Source: Euonymus europaeus (Eukaryota > Streptophyta > Magnoliopsida > Celastrales > Celastraceae). From it: a stretch of DNA of 64,000 nt. Shown piece by piece: positions 10,764 through 22,400 of this stretch. The stretch spans positions 19,561,996-19,625,995 of the forward strand of contig OY756968.1 of the NCBI GenBank assembly GCA_963580455.1, given 5' to 3'. A program made the translations under genes and the position numbers. Each line of letters begins with the position of its first letter. The stretch's first letter is position 1. The notes under the pieces are model-generated. The model was not told the origin of the DNA and made no database searches. It saw only the letters and a program-made list of their open reading frames with translations.

Positions 10764-11065
10764 TGTTAGAGTTTATAATGTACAATTCTTATGTAAAATT
10801 ATATTATCTTAAGTTGGTATTATTTTAGTCCATATCTTGTTGGACTTTATAGATCTGTTGGGCCCCATAACTGTTGTATCTCAATGACTCATTCTTAATG
10901 GCTCTTTAGCCTTATATATTTGTACTGGATCTGTGGAGATATGATGTACGTGAACTTCCCTCTGTCTGCCTTGTACCTCTTCTTATCTGCCTTGTCTTCT
11001 TCTTCTTCTTCTTCGTCATTTGCAATTCTCAAACTATTTAACGTATGAAATATTCTTAATTTTCA
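10764..11065 (+). repeat. 3' LTR of the Copia element
   Basis: 302 bp, TG...CA ends, matching 1160-1461 at roughly 87 % by eye. It is followed by the TTATG duplication at 11066-11070. Confidence 0.93.
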
Positions 11066-11070
11066 TTATG
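11066..11070. repeat. Copia target site duplication, right copy (TTATG)
   Basis: Exact repeat of 1155-1159. Confidence 0.92.
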
Positions 11071-12844
11071 CATGAAAAAGCCAAGCTTTAAGTAACCATA
11101 TATGTCTTTTTCTTGGGCATTTAAGCCGAATGTATCATGGGACAGTAACGAGCGGGGCTAGATCATTGGTGCCCCATCCCTACTCCGCACTCCCATAGCC
11201 TTGACCCGAACCCGCCCAACACTTTGGAGCAAGTCCTTTGCCTCATCCCTGCCCCAAAATAACCCGCATTCCCCAATTAAAAATATGTTCAACCAATACA
11301 ATCACATAACATTAGCTTAAATAAATAAGTTGTAATAAAATTATCCAACATCAACCTTTAAAATCCAAAATAACCACACAACAAACAAAATAACATCTAC
11401 ACTTCTAAATCTCTATTGTAACAATATTAAAGGATTCAAGTCAATTTAACTTAGGATTTAAAGTTTATCAATATCAATTCAATTATTATATTATATGCTT
11501 TGAGATATAAATATCTCTGTATTACAAAAGAATTTTGTAATTTAGGTATACATATATATATATAAGTACATAACAGTATTAGGTAGTATCGTGTTACTAG
11601 CGGAATGGGTTACGGGGCTAATCCGGCCCCATCTCTCATGCGGGTTAATTTTTTTGACCCACCACTGTCTTGTCTCAATGTCGAATTGGAGAAAATCCGC
11701 ATAGGTCGAGACGGGACATGTCAGATTGGGGCCAAATTTTCATTCCTAATCTAAAAGTGAACGAGTAACTATATTAGGTTTTTTTTTCATTAAACACTAT
11801 ATGTTCTATTGTGAATGTGCGTAATGTTTTCGTGGTGGATCTTTTCTAATTTACTAGCGGCATGCCTGGGCTTCGCATGTTTTTTTTGGTTGAAGTATGG
11901 TTTTTTTTTATTGTACGTGTCGAAATTTTTTCTCTAAATTATATATTTTATCAAGATTTTAAACATAAATTTACAGTAGTGCGTAACTTATACACATTAT
12001 GTTTATGAAGTTTGTTTATCATGATCTTAATTTATATTTTTTATAAAAATAATTTTATTTTAGATTATTCATTTTATATAAGTATCTTCATCAATATTTA
12101 AACGTAAGTATGATGTTAATTACCTTATATATATATTAAAGTTAGTGGTATTTATAATAATGTTGTGATAGTATTTTTTTAAAATGATGTTTAATTTTGG
12201 CTCTTTAAGTATAATATTTTGTTGTGATATATCGATCTTGATTTAAAATTAAATTATGAGTGGCCAATTTGATGTTTGAAGTTTGAAGTTTGAAGTTTGA
12301 GTTATGGTGAAACGGACAAAAGAAATATTAAAGGACTTGTCATATTTAATTGCTCAATTGAATATTTAATCATTATGAATTTTGATTTTTTTAGATAATT
12401 ATTACCTCAATAATATTTATCTCTCTATCACATTGAATCGCAAATTATATCTCTTGAATCGCAAATTATATCTCTTGAATCCCTATGTAGATAATTTTTC
12501 CTCACTATCAATATTTGAAATTAATCAAACAAAAGTTTTTTTTGTGCTTTTACCTCAATAAAATATATATTTGATGATCTATCTCAATAACTCGTGAAGA
12601 GATCAAAAACTATCGTGAAAATATAATGAGTTGCGATCGACATCATAGTTAGGTTAAGAGACTTTTTTCCGTATAAATATAATATTATTAATTAATGATA
12701 TTGATAATATATAAATATATTTAAAAATATAAAATTTAATTTAATTAAGAATAAAATAGATATACACTTCATAATTGCATTTTCTCTCTTATTCCTAGGT
12801 GGCTCATGGTAAAGTATTCAGAAGGCCTTCATTTTATATAAATA
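11071..12844. other. AT-rich intergenic DNA with one GC-rich repeat remnant
   Basis: No gene seen. At 11140-11280 and 11590-11750 there are GC-rich blocks (GGGGCTAGATCATTGGTGCC; GGGGCTAATCCGGCCCC) in roughly opposite orientation, separated by AT-rich sequence. They look like the two ends of an old transposon, but I could not define borders. 12270-12300 has GTTTGAA repeated four times. 12433-12480 has a two-copy repeat containing GAATCGCAAATTATATCTC. Confidence 0.5.
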
Positions 12845-12880
12845 CCAGGTAGAGAGCCCGCGCGTTGCCGCGGGTCCCTT
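12845..12880 (-). repeat. Helitron 3' terminal hairpin and CTGG end
   Basis: On the - strand a 6-bp GC stem (CCCGCG / CGCGGG) with a 6-nt loop is followed by CTCTCTACCTGG. The next base is T. Confidence 0.65.
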
Positions 12881-13389
12881 TTTACAACATTTTAAACCAA
12901 CTAAACAACAATCTAATCAAGACATTTCCTCTAATGCTCAAATTGTTTCACCTAGTTTAATTTATAACAAATATACTTGAGAAATGAGAAACCTCATATG
13001 AAGGTGATTGAAAATGCCATTACAAAATAGGATGGCACAATTGAAACTTATCCAGAATGTAGAATAATAACTCTAATGAAAATTATTTATTAAAAAATGG
13101 TAATACCAATTCCATTTGGAAGTAGTAACTGAACCTTCCCTCCTAGCTAATTGCCTTGTGTCATCAGCAACAATTGTGCAAAGAGGAAGTCATTGGCGAC
13201 TTGGCGTGCTAAATTTATCTTCGTTCTCATTGTGTATCTGAAAGTACACGCACTAGCTATGCAACTGGATTTTTAAGTCTTGTGAGAACTTCCTTCTTGG
13301 AATGCCTCTTTCCACTACACCCACGGGCTTGTGGCTTCCTTGATAAAATTGGACATGAGCTCTCGTATTCCACCAGAACAAAAATAGAA

Positions 13390-13500
13390 TTATGAAAATG
13401 ATAGCAGTATTATGGTGAGGAGGCCACTAACACCGAGAGAGCTAATAATGATGAGTCGCAGGAGAAGTCCCAAAGGAAAGACATTCAAATTAGTGAGCAT
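13390..13500 (-). CDS. Small hydrophobic ORF, 36 aa, uncertain
   Basis: The ORF runs from ATG at 13500 to TAA at 13390-13392. After MLTNLNVFPLG the peptide is almost entirely hydrophobic (LLLRLIIISSLGVSGLLTII), which would form one membrane segment. It lies inside the candidate Helitron in the same orientation as the other exon-like pieces, so it may be a captured last exon. I do not recognise it. A 36-codon ORF can arise by chance. Confidence 0.2.
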   Translation of the reverse strand: MLTNLNVFPLGLLLRLIIISSLGVSGLLTIILLSFS

Positions 13501-13694
13501 AAATTACCAATGATAAAATCTCAGGCTTCTGCTGCATTTATGCTTTTGGTATGACCAGAATAATTGAGTGCACTAAGTCTAGGATATCCAACTGTTAACA
13601 GTTACTTAGCAAGAAACGTAAACAAAAGAACATAAAAGAACATTACAATTTAATTTTTTCAAGCAACCTAAAACCAAATATAACTTTACCCAGG

Positions 13695-13702
13695 GAATGC
13701 AG
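13695..13702. repeat. hAT MITE target duplication, left copy
   Basis: GAATGCAG here versus GAATGAAG at 14542-14549: 7 of 8 bases agree, as expected for an ageing 8-bp hAT duplication. Confidence 0.75.
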
Positions 13703-14541
13703 CATAGTTGTCAAAAGCGACTGAAGCGCATCGCTCCTCCTCGCATCGCCTCAATTCTGTAGGCGCAGACAAGCGCTCGCTTCTGGCAAAGCGCGAGACG
13801 AAGCGCGAGAGACAGGCGAAGCTCACGAGGGCCTGTGCTTGACTTTTTGTTGGGCTTAGCCTTCACAAACTCAGTCCAGCCCTTGTTCCGCACCATCACA
13901 CTTCACTTCACCCTCTTCCAGCGCATCGCCCATTCTTCTTTGGCTAGCAGCAACCCTAGTTTCGCACATCGCACTTGACGCCATCATCCAAGGAGCTCAG
14001 TTCCTCTCTCTGTCTTTGATATCCATGTATTCTCTCTCTCTCTAGTTTCTCTCTCTCTCTCTCTCGTTCGCATCTCTCTCTCTTGTTATTGTCTTTGTTC
14101 TTCACTTCTTCACTTCTTCTCTGTTCTTTACTTCTTCTCTGTATTCATATTGTTTTATGATTTTATCATGCCTTTTGTGTTTATTTTTTGCAGCAATTTA
14201 TTTTTATTTTTTTGCAATTTTGGAATCCTTGATTAAATGCTTAGTTCTTTTAAATCATTGATTAATTATAGCATTAGACCTGGGCTTGCCATTTGTGCTT
14301 ATCATGTATATGAGGATCACAGTCTTTAAGAGCTGTATCCACTAATTCTTGGCAGCACTAAGCCACTAATTATTTTATGTATCCACTAATTGGTTTGTGT
14401 ATTTCAATATATGTATAATTTGTTGTCAAGATTCATATTTGCGCTTCTCGTCTTTGAAGCGTGCGCTTAAATTGCGCTTTGCGCTTTGAAGCAATGCAAG
14501 GCCTTAGCGCTTCAAGTGCGCTTTGCGCTTTAACTACTATG
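13703..14541. mobile_element. hAT MITE, 839 bp, internally deleted derivative
   Basis: The ends are related inverted repeats, CATAGTTGTCAAAAGCG and (from the right) CATAGTAGTTAAAGCG. Subterminal AAGCGC/GCGCTT repeats lie at both ends, and an 8-bp duplication flanks the element. The first 600 bp closely parallel 62318-62990: GCTTGACTTTTTGTTGGGCTTAGCC-type block, the CCATCATCCAAGGAGCTCAG block, CTCTCT runs, and TCCTTGATTAAATGCTTAG. That second copy leads into a BED-finger hAT transposase. This copy keeps the 5' leader, lacks the transposase, and jumps to the 3' end. Confidence 0.85.
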
Positions 14542-15764
14542 GAATGAAGTAACCAATGAAAAACAGTGGCAGCGTTAACAAATCCAAATAGAACTTGTAG
14601 TACTACTTTCACAAAAAGCCAACCATGCACCATATAGAAAACAATTAGATGATGAAATTATGCTCTCTATCAAATTTTAATTCTTTTTGGCGCAATTTAC
14701 TCACTTTCAATAACAAATAAAAAGTGAAGCTCACTTTTTAAACTGAAGAGTCCAAAAGGAAATCTAATAAAATATTTAATCAAAGATCCGGGGAAAAAGA
14801 AATAATTAGTTTTGCAAGAATAGCTCACCAAAGAATGCTTCTAGAGAACCATATCTCAAGATGTATGTCAAATTTTGAGAGCAACAGATGCAGATGCCAA
14901 AATATACTTCATATGCTCAACTTAACCTTACAAACTCTCAATTAAAGCTACTTGGACAGGATGCATCTACCTAAACATAGGTAAGCAAGCAAAACAAACA
15001 TGCTACATAAAAGCTGAAGACTAAAGTGTTCCCACAAGGCCACGATAGATCTTTAGCGCTCCAGACTCATGATCAAATTATAAACTGACAGCTATGAATT
15101 AGAAGATAAAGGTTTAAAGGAGCTATATTCATTTCATTGAAAGATTCCTCTCTGAAAACATAGCATTCATCAATATCGTTCCATCCTACAGCAAAATCGT
15201 AAGCTCACAACAACCTATAGAATCATTGTGAGATTTCCTTTCATATATACTTTATTTAACCGTCGTATATAATCAAATCTACAAATTCACATCATATAAA
15301 ATAATAAGTATATACTAATTCATAGATTTTGCATAATTTAACAATAGCAGATAAGAATAGATTATATCCAGTGAGGTCAACTATGCACCTGGGCCGGCAA
15401 TGTTTGGGCTGGCTGTTGAGCAATAGCAATCACGTTTAGATAAATCAAGTTTTTCTGAAGCTGAGGTTAATACCTAAATACAAAATTGTCAAAGGAAAAC
15501 TGCAAGTGTCAGATAAATCAAGTAAAAGCATGACCTAAGAATCTGCAAACTTTACACAATTTATTTGATAGAGTTTTCAAAATTCACATGTTCATCTAGT
15601 TTTTAAAATCACCATCCAGTTACACTAAATCATTAAACCATATGCTCAATTAAGGAGTCAGGAATAACTTCTGCTTCTACTTTTTCTTTTGATTTATCAT
15701 AAATGAACAAACACACACGAAAGAAGGCCTTCGAGGAAGCAAAACCCCCCAAGGAATGGTTGAT

Positions 15765-15857
15765 CTAGGCTAAAAGAAGCGCAAATGCAGCAATGATAAC
15801 ATATGCAACATAAGCATCCTTGGCAAGACAATTCAAGTCACAGATACGCCCAAGCAT
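15765..15857 (-). pseudogene. Exon-like ORF inside the Helitron (30 aa, membrane-like)
   Basis: ATG at 15857 to TAG at 15765-15767. The peptide is MLGRICDLNC-LAKDAYVAYV followed by IIAAFALLLA, a likely membrane segment. A possible splice acceptor (ATTGAG) sits one base before the ATG. It does not join in phase with the exon-like segment at 16152-16221, so no clean gene model results. Not recognised. Confidence 0.25.
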
Positions 15858-16151
15858 CCTCAATAAAATATATGATTATCATATATTTGGAAGCGTTTTC
15901 ATAGGGTTATAATAATTTTATACCTAGTAATAAATTAACTCATATACTGACAAAACAATGTTACCCAAAAACAATTTTACATAACACGAAAACAAAATCA
16001 ATGCCATGAAAAGCCCAATTATAACAATAGTCTTACCTATATAAGATTGACATAGGTATCAACAAAGAAATATCATCCAAAGCTTATTAGATCTGCACAG
16101 TAAAATCGACAAAAAACAGAAAAGGCAGATGAAAATGTGATTCAGCTTAAC

Positions 16152-16501
16152 CTCGAAAAGGAATCCTTAAAATGGCACCAACAGAGCTATAGAGAAGCTT
16201 AGACAAGTGCTTGGTCCTCTTCTTTTGGTATCCAAACGTTAAAACGTTGTACCACCCAATTAAGGGGGAAAAAAGGGTCCAACTGTCTCTTGGTTGTTCA
16301 AAATGGAAGACTTATTAAGAATGGACCACTTATAGCCCTTTCATTCACCCATTAAGAATTCTAGAGAGCCTAACTTTGCTCCACTGAATTTGAAAATCCA
16401 TACAACATAAGCAATAATATTTTGCAATTTTTGAAAATTAGAAATTCACTTACCCTTGCTTTGTTTCTTAGGTCCAAACCCGATCCATCGACCCTGGCCA
16501 T
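16152..16501 (-). pseudogene. Two exon-like segments inside the Helitron
   Basis: Segment 1 (16454-16501) opens with ATG and gives 16 codons, MARVDGSGLDLRNKAR, ending at a good donor AGG|GTAAGT. Segment 2 (16152-16221) follows an acceptor CCAAAAG| and reads in phase as KRTKHLSKLLYSSVGAILRI and four more residues to a donor GAG|GTTAAG. The leader at 16900-17250 is rich in C and T like a 5' UTR. This looks like the start of a spliced host gene or a captured copy. I cannot name the gene, and the model fails after segment 2. Confidence 0.3.
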
Positions 16502-17353
16502 AAATTAAAGAATTCAACAACAAAAAATTGAACTAAATATTTGAACTGCACACTTCATCACTGTTAGAAATCAAAACTTAAAAGGAAAACTCAATCTAGT
16601 AAGGCATACACAAAAGCTCAAATGAACAAAACCTAATAACAATGAAGGAAAATTGTCGCATGTGAAGCAAATATTAAGGATAACTGAATCATTCTCGTGC
16701 AACAGACCAAAACAAAATGAGAGATAGAAGTATTCTTGAAGGACGAACCTCTAATGGTTCCTGCAACAGACAAAATCAAAATCAAAAAAGAAAAGGAGGT
16801 GGGGAAGCTGTAGATGAGAGAAAACTTAATCATTCGATCCGGAGTACGAAGAAGGAATAAAAACAAAACATCAAACGAAGAAGAAGAACGGAACGCGCGA
16901 ACGAAGAAGTAATTAAGAAGTAATTGCCACATAATTCGGACTCATACCATTTCCTGCGAAAGACAGAACTGAAAAAGAATAGGCATGAGGCATGATCTGA
17001 AGACGATAAAGCAAATCAGACAGGGGATCGAAGTAACCAAAAAGCACATCCAACGGTGTTGGGTGAATAAGCCAGTCGCCAATCGAACGGTCCAAGAACG
17101 TCGAGCACGACAGCGAGGCTCGCGAGTAGAGGTAGAGACGCCGAAGTCGGCAGGAGCGCGAGTGATAAGGGTGGAGTGTTTACAGTGAAGGAATGCAAGA
17201 TACGACCAGGAAGAAGAGAGGTGTTGTTCTGATAAACCATCGTTTTTTTTAACTGGGCTACAATATACGGCGCGCATGTGAAGCAGGTTGGAGGCCACGG
17301 ATAGCCTTAGAAGCTATTAAATCCTGCTATTATAGTATTTTTAGATAGATAGA

Positions 17354-17926
17354 TTCCTTTTGTACTTGATTGGGTGTGGACTTACCAAAAACATCAGCTG
17401 GTGACAATTTCGAATAGTCAAGAAAACGTACGGTTAGAATTGCTAGGTCGCTTGAATGATGACAAGTGTGTACGCTTTCAAGTCTAAACAATCCTTATTC
17501 CAAGGTGTTTAATGTTCGTGGATTGCCTATTCTTCTTCGGAGAAAAGTCCAGACCGCAGGCCCATAAGTTCTATTTTGGGCCTTCCATTTTGAGGCCCAT
17601 TGAATGTTCTCCGTCTTTCTTTATCAGCGAGTTGAGCGAATTGGGGTCATTTGCCGCTTGCAATTCCATCACCCTTCCATCAATGGATTGGAGTCTGAAA
17701 CGAAAATGGTCTCGTCAACTCCGCCGTTTCATTAATCATTCCTCGAAGGGATTTTACTATCTTCATTACTTCCAAGGCGGATTTTAACTTTCAATTTTCT
17801 TCATTTAATTCTTTTTTTTTCTCTATTGATTGATCCCTCCTCAGCGAACCACCTTTTTGAGGTGATTATATATGCTTTCATCTGATCAGGGTTCTCACCA
17901 AGAGGATACTCTGGTACTGATAAGCC
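17354..17926 (+). promoter_or_regulatory. Upstream region and 5' leader of the B3 gene
   Basis: About 570 bp separate the candidate Helitron's 5' terminus from the B3 start codon. The last 120 bp are pyrimidine-rich (TTCTTTTTTTTTCTC and similar), as in plant 5' leaders. No convincing TATA box was assigned. A small ORF at 17512-17787 is judged spurious. Confidence 0.4.
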
Positions 17927-19444
17927 ATGGGTTCCACCAGACCAAGAGACGGTGATCGTGAGGATGAGGAAAGCTCGTTCATTACATCCCATAAGAGCCA
18001 TTTCTTCAAGATAATCCTTGATGAAGCCATTCGAGAAGGAAAGCTTGTAAGAATCTATTTTCTCCCTTAAATTTGTCGTGAAAAACAGCATTTGAATCTG
18101 TAGTGTAATTGTATAATGATGTTCTGTCACAAAAAATTTAACCTTCTCTATGTTCTTTCACTTCTTTTTCAGTCTCTTTTGTCAGTTTGTGAGTGTGTGT
18201 TCTCTTCCCCAATTTATCTTCAGAAAGCATCATATAGCGTTTTTACTTTTGAAATGTTTTTTTTTTCTTTCCATTTCCTACTAGGGGATACCAAGAAAGT
18301 TTGTTAGAAAATATAGCAATAGCCTACCCAACTCAGTGCTCCTTAGTGTTCCAAGTGGTGCAGAATGGCATGTAGAATTGTCCAAACATGGTGACAATGT
18401 TTGGTTTGAAAATGGTTGGCGAGAATTTGTAGATCATTATTCTCTCGATTTTGGCCACTTATTGGTATTTGAATACCAAGAAAATGGCAAATTCAATGTT
18501 CTTATATTCGATAAGAGTGCCACGGAGATCTACTACTGTGAGGAGCCTAAACATGATGGAGATCTACCTAAAGAGCCTGAGATTGAAAGAAATGAAGATG
18601 ACGTCTCTGTTGAAATATCGGACGACTTCACTATAAACCATAGAGCGAGAGCAAGATCGCCATTGTCATGTCCTCGTTCTCGAAAGAGGACAACCGGACA
18701 ACAATTTGGTACGACTTTATAATCATGTCTTTTGCTCATGTCATATTGAGTTCTTGTTTTGTTCAAATTTTTGGGAGATCACCAATATATGAACTCAAAA
18801 CTTTCCTTGGAAAAGGATTAGATGGTGGAGAAACTTCTACTATTCTGAAAAGTAAAGAAGCGGGGGCTGATGAGGGGACCTGGTTACCAAAATCTAAGAA
18901 AAACAACAAAGCCGTCCAGAGAGCTAATGGTTTCAAATCTGAATATCCTTATTTCATGGTCTTCATGGAACGAAGTTATGTTCATCAAGGATGTGGATTG
19001 GTAAGTTTTACATTGCAAAATATATTATAAAAATGGAGAATATTGATTATGTTATCTACTTGCATATACTGATATACTGCATCCATGTACATAAAATTGT
19101 CCTAGCAGAGGATTCTTTTATTTTGTGCCTCAAAACATTTATGGTCTGCAATCAAGTTTAAATGTGATGGTATTCGCATCTGTTCCTTTTTGCAGAATGT
19201 ACCGACGATGTTTGTAAGCAAATATATGATGAAGCAGCAGTCATTGGACACGATGCTTACAGTTGAAGATAAATCATGGCCAGTTAGGCTTGCAATCTAC
19301 AAATCAAATACAGGCAAGATTGGGCGTGGAAGTGCGGTATTCGTCAAGGAAAATGCTTTACAAGTAGGGGATGTATGTGTCTTCGAGCTGATTAACACCG
19401 ATGTTTCTGCACTGAAGGTTACGATTTTCCGACATGCTGGCTGA
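17927..19444 (+). CDS. VRN1/REM-like transcription factor with two B3 DNA-binding domains (4 exons)
   Basis: Exons 17927-18046, 18285-18708, 18816-19000 and 19196-19444 join in phase to 326 codons (325 aa). All introns are GT/AG. The first B3 domain (about residues 24-118) begins HFFKIIL, includes GIPRKFV and NGWREFV, and ends near FNVLIFDKS. A basic, NLS-like stretch (RARARSPLSCPRSRKR) follows. The second B3 (about 217-324) starts YPYFMVFMERSYV and includes LNVPTMFVSKY, WPVRLAIYKS and LQVGDVCVFELI, ending KVTIFRHAG. The two-B3 layout and length match VRN1-like REM factors, nuclear non-sequence-strict DNA binders in flowering control. The exon 3 acceptor could also be at 18822, removing two residues. 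No damage is seen. Confidence 0.9.
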
Positions 19445-22400
19445 TGAATGATATATGTGGCCATTGGAAGCACCAAGGCCTTAATAGTAGTTAGGTCAGC
19501 ATTTGAGTATTTTTGTGAAAAGCTTCATCATCCTTCAGACCTTGATGGATTAGTATGCCAATTTGTTAGGGTTTTTTTTATCAAGGATGCTTGTGTTTGA
19601 TTAGATGGTCCAACTTTTATCTTTGTCTGTACTCTGTATACCAAATTCTGGTGTCAGTTTGGTTTGATATGGCAATTAACTATCCGGATTACTTTCTCCT
19701 TGCAATTTTTTTTTTTTTTAAATTATCGAAGATAGTTTGGTGCTCAAAGTGCCCAAGGGGTCTTGCACTGCTGCCATGGAAGTTGTTGCGGTTGGGATTG
19801 TGATCTCACTTGGACTTATTTTTCGAAAGTGAAATATTCTCTAGCCTTCACCTTCTAATCAACAAAAACAACTACAAGCTTCGAGACTTGGAAATAATCT
19901 CCAAAACCCGAGAAATTAGTTAACTGCAGGATTGCTCTTTGCACAAGTAGCTAGACTGACTTTATATCTCTCTTACATCTGCATTGTATTTTGAAGACTA
20001 ATCACATGCATAATTTAAACACTAGCACAAGCATGCAATCATATGGGGATAAAATATCCAACTATATAGTTTCAATTTTTTTAGTAACGAGAATGACACT
20101 ATACAAGTTTGCTCTTTGGACATTCGATATAAATTAAAAACTCGTACCGTCAAATCCGTACGCATAAATTTTTTTATCTAATGACACGATAAATTGGGTT
20201 AAAGAGTCTAGCCGCAAGGGTATTAATTTCTTCAGATAATTTCATTTTCAACTCTACTATCCCATCTTGAAAAGAGAATACTTTGTATTATCATCAAAGT
20301 GGAGAAGTGGATGTAGTAAATTATTTATAGAATTTTTTTTTTGTCTCATATTAAAATTTAGAAACAAAACGGAATATCTAATGCAACATTTGATTTTTAT
20401 CATACAATATATAAAAGTAGGATACAATCGCACTTTTTTCCCTCCCAAACTTTTTTCCACATATTAATTAATTAATTAATTTATTCTCTCAAATCTCATC
20501 CAACATTGAAAAGTTTTTAAATAAAAAATATAGTGGATAAAGTTAGTAAATTACATATATATTGAATAATAGGATATAGTAGATAATATAAAGCAAGAAA
20601 ATACTTTTTTTTTTACTCTTAAAACCACGTAAATCAAGAAGCTATTAATAGATGAGATCATTTCAATTTTATATAATTTTAATTTTCTATCATTTTTCGT
20701 CTTCTAAGAACCATTTAGATATCTTTATATATAAACTATAATCTAATAATTTTATTTATCTTTGACTAAATTATAGTATAATTATCTTTTATCACTATTA
20801 AAAATAATTTCAAATTAAATTGAACTAAGACTAGACTATAATAACCGTAAACATATTTTAATTTTTAATCGTTTTAGTATATTAAAAATTAATTAAAGCA
20901 ATCATTTTACTTTTTTAACAACTATATATATATATATCATCATACAATGTATAAAAGTAGAATACACTTTCAATTTTTTTCCTCCTAAATTTACAAAAAA
21001 AAATTATAATATTAATTAATTTTTTCACCTAAATTAATTGACATTTGAAATATTTTTAAACCAAAGATATAGTAGGTGATAAGATATAATAAAAATACTA
21101 ACCAATCAATTTGTAAACCAAAAACCTATTAATAGATAAAAATCTTTAATTCTTACCAAGCCTTGGTTGTTTGGTCACAACCGTAAACATATTTGATTTT
21201 TCTATCTTTTAGTATTCTAACAACCATTTATAATTTTCATTTTATTGCTATGTAAATTAAAATTTAATAATTAATTTAATGATTATCCTTCATAAATGTT
21301 TAAATTATATTATGATTATCATTTATCTTATACAAACCATAAACGGATAATTTCAAATTAATATTAGTTTGGACTATATAACTATGTTTTAAATGTATAA
21401 TATTGATAATGGTTAGAAATATTGGTTATGTAAATACACCTAAAAATAAAAATGATTATAGTTTAAGAATTCTTATTATAATTTAACAATTTTAAAATTT
21501 GAAAACAAAATTCGAAAATTAATATTGCATATAATAAATATTTTGAATATTCAAAAAATTATGATGACCAATCTAAGATTTTGACTTTTATTTATGGCAC
21601 TGAAATTTCTTATGATAGCAATTTTGATTTGTTTATGGTGTTCTATTTTCTTGGAAAAAATTCAGTGTTATTGGGGTCGATAATGCTTTTTAGAGGAAAT
21701 TTGATCAAGAACAATATTTTAAACAAGCCCGTCAATGTGAAATACAAGTTTTTTACTCCTTTGTTTCTTCAAACTCTTTAAGCCTTCATAATTTTCGTGA
21801 ATATTTTTTTTCTTATAATGTCCAGGCGGCTATGAGAGCTTTAAATCCAAATGCAAGTTTATTACTTTTGGTTGATTATGAAATTTGTGTGATTTTGTAT
21901 AATTATATTGGATTTTATATTGATGGATTTTGAGGAATTAAGTTTAATAACAATGTGATTCATTAGCAGCAAAAGTTCCTCCAATGAAAATAAAGCCTTT
22001 GAAACATATGGATTACAACGTGAATTATGATGTTCATCTCTTTCTTTCCAGCAAATGCCCCTTCCAAGTTTATACATTTGATTGCATTTGAAAATATTAA
22101 TATGCATTAACAACAATTTTTTAGTATGCTGACAGTACCAGTTGTGGGATCTCCCGTGATACGTCATATGTTCTTAAATCATTCGCGTATTATCAAAGAG
22201 TTGAGTTTTTTCTATTTGAATTTGGTGGATTTTAGGATTGAATTATTTTGTTATTGGTGATTTTGCTGACTTATCATATGGAGAGATGAGTTTATAGTTT
22301 CTAAATTCACAGATTTTATCATATTAGCTTACGAGTGAATAAAATTCTAGCTAATATTTGAATAAACTTATTTTTTGGTTGCTTATAACCAGCTTACAAG

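Larger units (their letters stand above)
1160..11065 (+). mobile_element. Complete Ty1/Copia retrotransposon, split by a nested insertion
   Basis: Two 302-bp LTRs, a PBS, gag-PR-INT-RT-RNase H in Copia order, a purine tract and the perfect TTATG duplication define one element on the + strand. About 5 kb of foreign DNA (4957-9936) splits it inside the reverse transcriptase / RNase H connection. The two LTRs differ at roughly 35-40 positions by eye (near 87 % identity), so this is an old insertion. Many stops and frameshifts in gag, INT and RT make it non-functional. The nested elements are younger than the Copia insertion. Confidence 0.93.
12845..17353 (-). mobile_element. Candidate non-autonomous Helitron carrying exon-like segments
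   Basis: On the - strand the element starts TCTATCTATCTAAAAATACT (from 17353) and ends with the palindrome CCCGCG-GCAACG-CGCGGG, then 12 nt ending CTGG (12845). It is preceded by A and followed by T, the normal A|T target with no duplication. A GC-rich hairpin about 12 nt before CTRR is the classic Helitron 3' end, and the 5' end resembles plant Helitron starts. No Rep/helicase coding is seen. Inside are splice-bordered exon-like pieces, all read on the same strand, and a hAT MITE (13703-14541). The alternative is an ordinary unrecognised gene with chance terminal motifs. Confidence 0.62.

Noticed and set aside
11140..11750. A transposon with GC-rich inverted ends
   Set aside because: The two GGGGC-rich blocks are only loosely similar when inverted, and no target duplication could be found. 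Mentioned in the region note only.
17512..17787. 91-codon ORF upstream of the B3 start as an extra B3 exon
   Set aside because: It has no B3 or other motif and no splice site joining it in phase. The ATG at 17927 gives a normal N-terminus.
17801..18130. 109-codon ORF on the - strand across B3 exon 1
   Set aside because: It is the reverse shadow of exon 1 and intron 1, with no recognisable motif.
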